NCBI GenBank assembly: GCA_038241115.1
Contig: JBBRGA010000001.1
Location: forward strand, 1-64,000
Direction of reading: 5' to 3'
Origin: JANYJJ01 sp038241115
Lineage (GTDB): Bacteria > Pseudomonadota > Gammaproteobacteria > Burkholderiales > Burkholderiaceae_C
DNA length: 64,000 bases
Below the pieces are notes generated by a model. The model had not been told where the DNA came from and made no database searches. It worked only from the letters and a program-made list of their open reading frames with translations. A program made the translations under genes and the position numbers. Positions 60,240 to 64,000 of the stretch are shown here, piece after piece; positions within the stretch are counted from its first letter, which is position 1; each line of letters begins with the position of its first letter.

Positions 60240-60790
60240 GCCACCTTTTCACCCAGGGCAGCGCGCACAGCATGCTCAAGGTGCTCCAGCCCGAAGGTGG
60301 TGTCCACCAGTTTGTTGTTCAAGAAAAAGCTGGGTGATGAACGCAGCCCCAGGTGCTCGCCGCAGCGGCGGTGCTCCTGTACGCGCTGCAGGTAAATGCG
60401 GTCGGCCATGTCGGCGTTGAAGCGCCGCATGTCCAGGCCGATGGCTTGGGCGTATTGAGCCAGCGCAGCCGGTTTCAGGTGGTTGGGGTGGCTGAACAGT
60501 TGGTGGTGCATGGGCCAGAACTTGCCCTGCGCGGCAGCGGCTTCTGCGGCTTCTGCGGCCAGCTCGGCGTGCGGGTGAACCTCGACCAGCGGGAAGTGCC
60601 GAAACACAAATTGCATGCGGTCGCCGAAGGTTTCGATCAGGTGTTGGGTCGCCAACTCGGCCTCGCCGCAGGCGGTGCTCTCGTAATCACCGTACTCCAG
60701 CAGCACCAGGCGCGCCTGCGCTGAGCCGGTGCTGTGATCGGCCGCTGAAAGCCCACCGGTCGCGTTGGGTTGACGAGGTGCTTGTTCCAT
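60236..60790 (-). CDS. DsbA-like thioredoxin-fold protein with altered active site
   Basis: A 184-residue protein of the DsbA/thioredoxin-4 type without a signal peptide. VLLEYGDYESTACGEAE matches the usual active-site stretch (…DYxCPYCG…), but the first cysteine is Ser38, leaving S-T-A-C with only Cys41. The cis-proline region is SSPSFFLNNKLVD. A disulfide exchange role is therefore unlikely without another cysteine; it might act by a single cysteine. Start has AGGAGATCC upstream. Its stop codon lies in the inverted repeat. Confidence 0.8.
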   Translation of the reverse strand: MEQAPRQPNATGGLSAADHSTGSAQARLVLLEYGDYESTACGEAELATQHLIETFGDRMQFVFRHFPLVEVHPHAELAAEAAEAAAAQGKFWPMHHQLFSHPNHLKPAALAQYAQAIGLDMRRFNADMADRIYLQRVQEHRRCGEHLGLRSSPSFFLNNKLVDTTFGLEHLEHAVRAALGEKVA

Positions 60791-61006
60791 TTGGATCTCC
60801 TAGGGGTGGCGGGTGGTTTTTAGTAGCGCGCGCGGCCTCAGATCACGTGGCCAGATCACATGGCCAGATCACGTGAGTCAGCAGTCAGCGCATGGGTTTG
60901 TTTTTACCCAAAGGGCTGCTGCCCTGTCTGTGCTCCAGCGCACAGACGCGCCACTGCATGCCAGCGCATCGTATGAAACGCATCGGTGCAACCGAGGGAA
61001 ACAAAA
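60791..61006. other. Divergent intergenic region, DsbA-like / gnd
   Basis: These 216 bases hold a 13-bp tandem repeat (see separate entry) and the ribosome binding site GAGGGAAAC for gnd. No other feature was recognised. Confidence 0.4.
60840..60877. repeat. 13-bp tandem repeat, three copies, upstream of gnd
   Basis: AGATCACGTGGCC (60840-60852), AGATCACATGGCC (60853-60865) and AGATCACGTGAG (60866-60877) are consecutive. Two copies carry the palindrome CACGTG, one CACATG. The array sits in the divergent gap and could be an operator or a slippage product. Confidence 0.65.
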
Positions 61007-62035
61007 ATGCAACTGGGAATGATGGGCTTGGGGCGCATGGGCGGCAGCATGGTGGGCCGTCTGCTGCGGGCGGAGCATGAATGCGTGGTGTTCGATGCGC
61101 GAGCTGTCGCCGTGCAAACACTGGTGAGAACCGGTGCCGTGGGTGCCGCCTCAATCAAGCAGTTCGTGGCGTTGTTGAGCAAGCCGCGCACCATTTGGCT
61201 GATGCTGCCTGCGGGTGCCGTGGACGCTGCGTTGGATGAATTGCTGCCCTGCCTCGAAGCGGGCGATGTGCTGGTGGACGGTGGCAATTCGCACTACCGG
61301 GACGATATTCGCCGCGGCAAACAGTTGCTGGCGCACGGCATTCATTACCTGGACGTGGGAACCAGCGGCGGCGTGGCCGGATTGGAGCGCGGCTACTGCT
61401 TGATGATTGGCGGGGAAGCGGCGGTGGTGCAGCGGCTGCAGCCGATTTTTATGGCTTTGGCACCCGGCATCGCGGCAGCGCCGCGCACGTCTGGCCGCCC
61501 AGCAAATTCGGGCACCGCAGAGCACGGTTTTTTGCACTGCGGCCCGTTTGGCGCCGGGCACTTCGTGAAGATGATTCACAACGGCATCGAGTACGGCGTG
61601 ATGGCCGCTTACGCCGAAGGATTGAACATTCTGCGCAACGCGAATGCGGGACAAGCGCTCACTGCTTCGCCCACCCTGCACGACGCCGAAACCACGCCGC
61701 TGCGCGAGCCCGAGTTGTACCGCTTCGACATGAATTTGCCCGACATCACCGAGCTGTGGCGGCGTGGGAGTGTGATTGGTTCCTGGTTGCTGGACCTCAC
61801 GGCCGAGGCGCTGCAAAAAGACAAAGATTTGGCGTCGTACGGCGGTCGGGTGTCGGACTCGGGCGAGGGCCGCTGGACGCTGCAAGCCGCCATCGACGAA
61901 GGCGTGCCGGTGCCGGTGCTGAGCGCCGCGGTGTTCGAGCGTTTTTCGTCACGCGGCAACGCAGACTTCGCCAACCAGGTGCTGTCGGCCATGCGGCATG
62001 AGTTTGGCGGCCATGTAGAAAAGCCGCAGGCATGA
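61007..62035 (+). CDS. gnd: 6-phosphogluconate dehydrogenase, decarboxylating (short form)
   Basis: Oxidises 6-phosphogluconate to ribulose 5-phosphate. The 342-residue size is that of the YqeC/GndA-like short form, not the 470-residue dimeric enzyme. The NAD(P) loop MGLGRMGGSMVGRLL, VDGGNSHYRDD, GTSGGVAGLERGYCLMIGG and KMIHNGIEYGVMAAYAEG are visible. ATG 61007 follows a good ribosome binding site; the frame extends upstream to 60986 only by a few codons. It overlaps pgm by ATGA. Confidence 0.95.
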   Translation: MQLGMMGLGRMGGSMVGRLLRAEHECVVFDARAVAVQTLVRTGAVGAASIKQFVALLSKPRTIWLMLPAGAVDAALDELLPCLEAGDVLVDGGNSHYRDDIRRGKQLLAHGIHYLDVGTSGGVAGLERGYCLMIGGEAAVVQRLQPIFMALAPGIAAAPRTSGRPANSGTAEHGFLHCGPFGAGHFVKMIHNGIEYGVMAAYAEGLNILRNANAGQALTASPTLHDAETTPLREPELYRFDMNLPDITELWRRGSVIGSWLLDLTAEALQKDKDLASYGGRVSDSGEGRWTLQAAIDEGVPVPVLSAAVFERFSSRGNADFANQVLSAMRHEFGGHVEKPQA

Positions 62036-63792
62036 CGTCCGCCTCGTCAATCGATGTGGGCGGTGCCGCTTTGCCTCTCACCGGCAGCGTTCATGCGCTG
62101 GCGGGTCATCCCGCTCCTGCGTCTGTGTTGATCGATGTGGACAAGCTGCTGTGGGCCTATCGCAAGCTCATTCCCGACCCCGGCGTGGCAGCGCAGCGCG
62201 TGGCCTTTGGCACGTCGGGCCATCGCGGCAGCGCCTTGGACGCGGCTTTCAACGAGCAGCATGTGCTGGCGATCACGCAGGCCATTTGCAACCACCGCAA
62301 GGCCAGCGACATCACCGGGCCGATGTTTGTGGGGGTGGACACCCATGCGCTGTCGGCCCCGGCCTGCGCCACCGCGCTGGAAGTGTTGGCCGCCAACGGC
62401 GTGGAGGTGATGCTGGCGCTGAACGACGAGTACACGCCGACGCCTGCGGTGTCGCACGCGATCTTGCAGTTCAACCGCACCAGAAACTTCAACCCCGACC
62501 GCAACCTCGGCCACACCAGCAACCGCAACACCAACAATTTCAATGGCCTGGCCGATGGCATCGTCATCACCCCGTCGCACAACCCGCCACGCGACGGCGG
62601 CTTCAAGTACAACCCGACCCACGGTGGGCCAGCCGGGCAGGCGGTGACGAATTGGATTGAAGCCGCTGCCAACCGGTTGTTGGAAGCGCGCCTTGACGGT
62701 GTTCAGCGCATGCCCTACGCGCAGGCACTTGCAGCCGCCACCACACACCGGCACGACTTTCTGGCGGCGTATGTGGCGGACCTGGGCAACGTGATCGACA
62801 TGGAGGTGATTCGCGTCGCGAAATTGCGCATGGGTGTCGACCCGATGGGCGGCGCGGGTGTGCATTACTGGGCTGCCATTGCCGAGCGCTACGGCCTGGA
62901 TCTGAGCGTCATCAATCGGGAGGTCGATCCGACCTTCGCTTTCATGCCGCTCGATTGGGACGGCAAGATTCGCATGGACCCGTCGTCTGCTTACGCGATG
63001 AAAAATCTGCTGGCCGTCCAAGACCGGTTCGACATCGCGTTCGCCTGCGACACCGACCACGACCGCCACGGCATCGTCACACCCACCGCGGGCTTGATGG
63101 CCGCTGACCACTACCTGGCGGTGTGCATTGGCTACTTGTTCCAACACCGCCCCGACTGGCCCGTGTCGGCGGCGGTGGGCAAAACCGTGGTGAGCAGCCG
63201 CCTGATCGACAAGCTGTGCGCGCGCCTGGGCCGGGCCTGCGTGGAGACGCCGGTGGGTTTCAAGTGGTTTTCTGCCGGCCTGCAAAGTGCTGCGTTGGGC
63301 TTTGCCGGCGAAGAAAGCGCAGGCGCCAGCCTCTTGCGCCGTGACGGCACGGTGTGGACCACCGACAAAGACGGCATTGCGCTGGCGCTGCTTGCCGCCG
63401 AGATCACCGCGCGCACCGGCCGCGACCCGGGCCAGCGTTATGCCGAGTTGGCGGCTGAGTTTGGCAACCCGGTGGCACGCCGCGTCGAAGCGCCCGCCAG
63501 TGCGCAGCAAAAAAAGCAACTGGCGGCCCTGACAGCACAGCAAATCACGCAAACCACGTTGGCGGGCGAACGTGTCGAAAGCGTGCTCAGCCATGCGCTG
63601 GGCAACGGCGAAGCCATCGGCGGCATCAAGCTCAACACCGCCAGCGGCTGGTTCGCGGCACGGCCGTCCGGCACCGAAGACATCTACAAGATTTATGCCG
63701 AAAGTTTTCAAGGCGCAGACCACCTGCGGCGCCTGTTGGAAGAGGCGCAAGCCGTGGTGGACATGGCGATTTCGTCGTCAGCCGCCGCCTGA
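62032..63792 (+). CDS. pgm: Phosphoglucomutase (alpha-D-glucose phosphate-specific)
   Basis: Interconverts glucose 1-phosphate and glucose 6-phosphate. The 586-residue protein has the phosphoserine loop [15 protein letters not shown], the metal-binding loop [11 protein letters not shown], the sugar loop region [11 protein letters not shown], and the phosphate-binding C-terminus [16 protein letters not shown]. It is coupled to gnd (ATGA) and followed after 88 bases by the phosphoketolase gene. Confidence 0.97.
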   Translation: MTSASSIDVGGAALPLTGSVHALAGHPAPASVLIDVDKLLWAYRKLIPDPGVAAQRVAFGTSGHRGSALDAAFNEQHVLAITQAICNHRKASDITGPMFVGVDTHALSAPACATALEVLAANGVEVMLALNDEYTPTPAVSHAILQFNRTRNFNPDRNLGHTSNRNTNNFNGLADGIVITPSHNPPRDGGFKYNPTHGGPAGQAVTNWIEAAANRLLEARLDGVQRMPYAQALAAATTHRHDFLAAYVADLGNVIDMEVIRVAKLRMGVDPMGGAGVHYWAAIAERYGLDLSVINREVDPTFAFMPLDWDGKIRMDPSSAYAMKNLLAVQDRFDIAFACDTDHDRHGIVTPTAGLMAADHYLAVCIGYLFQHRPDWPVSAAVGKTVVSSRLIDKLCARLGRACVETPVGFKWFSAGLQSAALGFAGEESAGASLLRRDGTVWTTDKDGIALALLAAEITARTGRDPGQRYAELAAEFGNPVARRVEAPASAQQKKQLAALTAQQITQTTLAGERVESVLSHALGNGEAIGGIKLNTASGWFAARPSGTEDIYKIYAESFQGADHLRRLLEEAQAVVDMAISSSAAA

Positions 63793-63880
63793 AATCGACC
63801 CCGACGCTGCTGCAACTCCCTTCGAGTTGTCACCCAATCCCTCAGCCACTCCATCAATCCAAAAATCTGTAAAGGCCCCG

Positions 63881-64000
63881 ATGCCGAACACCCTGTCTGC
63901 CGACGCGCTGCAAAATATGCACGCCTACTGGCGCGCCGCCAACTACTTGTCTGTGGGGCAGATCTACTTGCAGGACAACACGCTGCTCGAGCGCCCGCTC
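63881..64000 (+). CDS. xfp: Phosphoketolase, N-terminal part (partial)
   Basis: The first 40 codons are visible before the window ends. [20 protein letters not shown] is the characteristic N-terminus of the xylulose/fructose 6-phosphate phosphoketolase family (ThDP enzymes that give acetyl phosphate). AAAGG precedes ATG 63881. Placement after gnd and pgm fits a pentose phosphate/phosphoketolase cluster. Which substrate it prefers cannot be read from this fragment. Confidence 0.88.
   Translation, partial: MPNTLSADALQNMHAYWRAANYLSVGQIYLQDNTLLERPL

Noticed and set aside
62047..63750. Long minus-strand open frame of 567 codons
   Set aside because: It is the antisense shadow of pgm, caused by GC-rich codon bias.

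Overview
The window is a gene-dense stretch (about 60 protein genes in 64 kb, moderately high GC, frequent ATGA and GTGA stop/start overlaps) of a betaproteobacterial chromosome. It is most likely a member of the Burkholderiales, probably Comamonadaceae. The grounds are the order leuC-entericidin-leuD-leuB-asd-fimV-truA-trpF-trpB-trpA-accD, the ECF sigma/DUF3619/DUF3106/RDD cluster, and the order rpsB-tsf-pyrH-frr-uppS-cdsA-dxr-rseP-bamA-skp-lpxD-fabZ-lpxA-lpxB-rnhB. No rRNA, tRNA, CRISPR array, prophage or transposase gene was seen. Almost everything is core metabolism and envelope biogenesis, so the less ordinary material lies in leaders, intergenic repeats and a few small or altered proteins.

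Layout. 1-3270: end of the succinate dehydrogenase operon (sdhA partial, sdhB, sdhE) and citrate synthase. 3304-15452: leucine genes leuC, leuD and leuB with a 42-residue entericidin-like lipoprotein between leuC and leuD, then asd, fimV, truA, trpF, trpB, trpA and accD, closed by a strong hairpin. 15629-21748: an M16 peptidase, a convergent FemAB-like acyltransferase, glutamine-dependent NAD synthetase and a P-II protein. 21772-24562 (minus): an ECF-type sigma factor followed by DUF3619, DUF3106, RDD and dgkA genes, read as one operon. 24806-31014: ilvB, ilvH, ilvC, pssA and leuA, with leader-like RNA regions before ilvB, between ilvB and ilvH, and before leuA. The leuA leader holds a 19-codon peptide with clustered TTG/TTA/CTA/CTA leucine codons in front of a terminator-like hairpin. 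31112-33609: a four-cysteine mini-protein, a zeta-class GST-like protein lacking the usual cysteine, and a D-amino acid dehydrogenase. 33881-49040: translation, isoprenoid, outer membrane assembly and lipid A genes. 49037-56083: ppsR and ppsA (divergent), an Anbu-type proteasome-like protease and mutS. 56251-59920: a thiolase and ahpC-ahpF with a candidate OxyR site. 59921-60240: repeats, including a structured element of about 190 bp with 23-bp terminal inverted repeats. 60236-64000: a DsbA-like protein (minus), then gnd, pgm and the start of a phosphoketolase gene.

How the genes work together. The leucine, isoleucine and valine genes cover ilvBHC, leuA and leuCDB, and the leuA and ilv leaders look like the points of amino-acid control. 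The 34-49 kb block links translation factors to undecaprenyl-PP, CDP-diacylglycerol, MEP-pathway and lipid A synthesis together with the Bam machinery. ppsR and ppsA form a phosphoenolpyruvate control pair. ahpC and ahpF form a peroxide-reducing system. gnd, pgm and phosphoketolase form a sugar-phosphate cluster. All functions are assigned by reading protein motifs and gene order. No database search was run.
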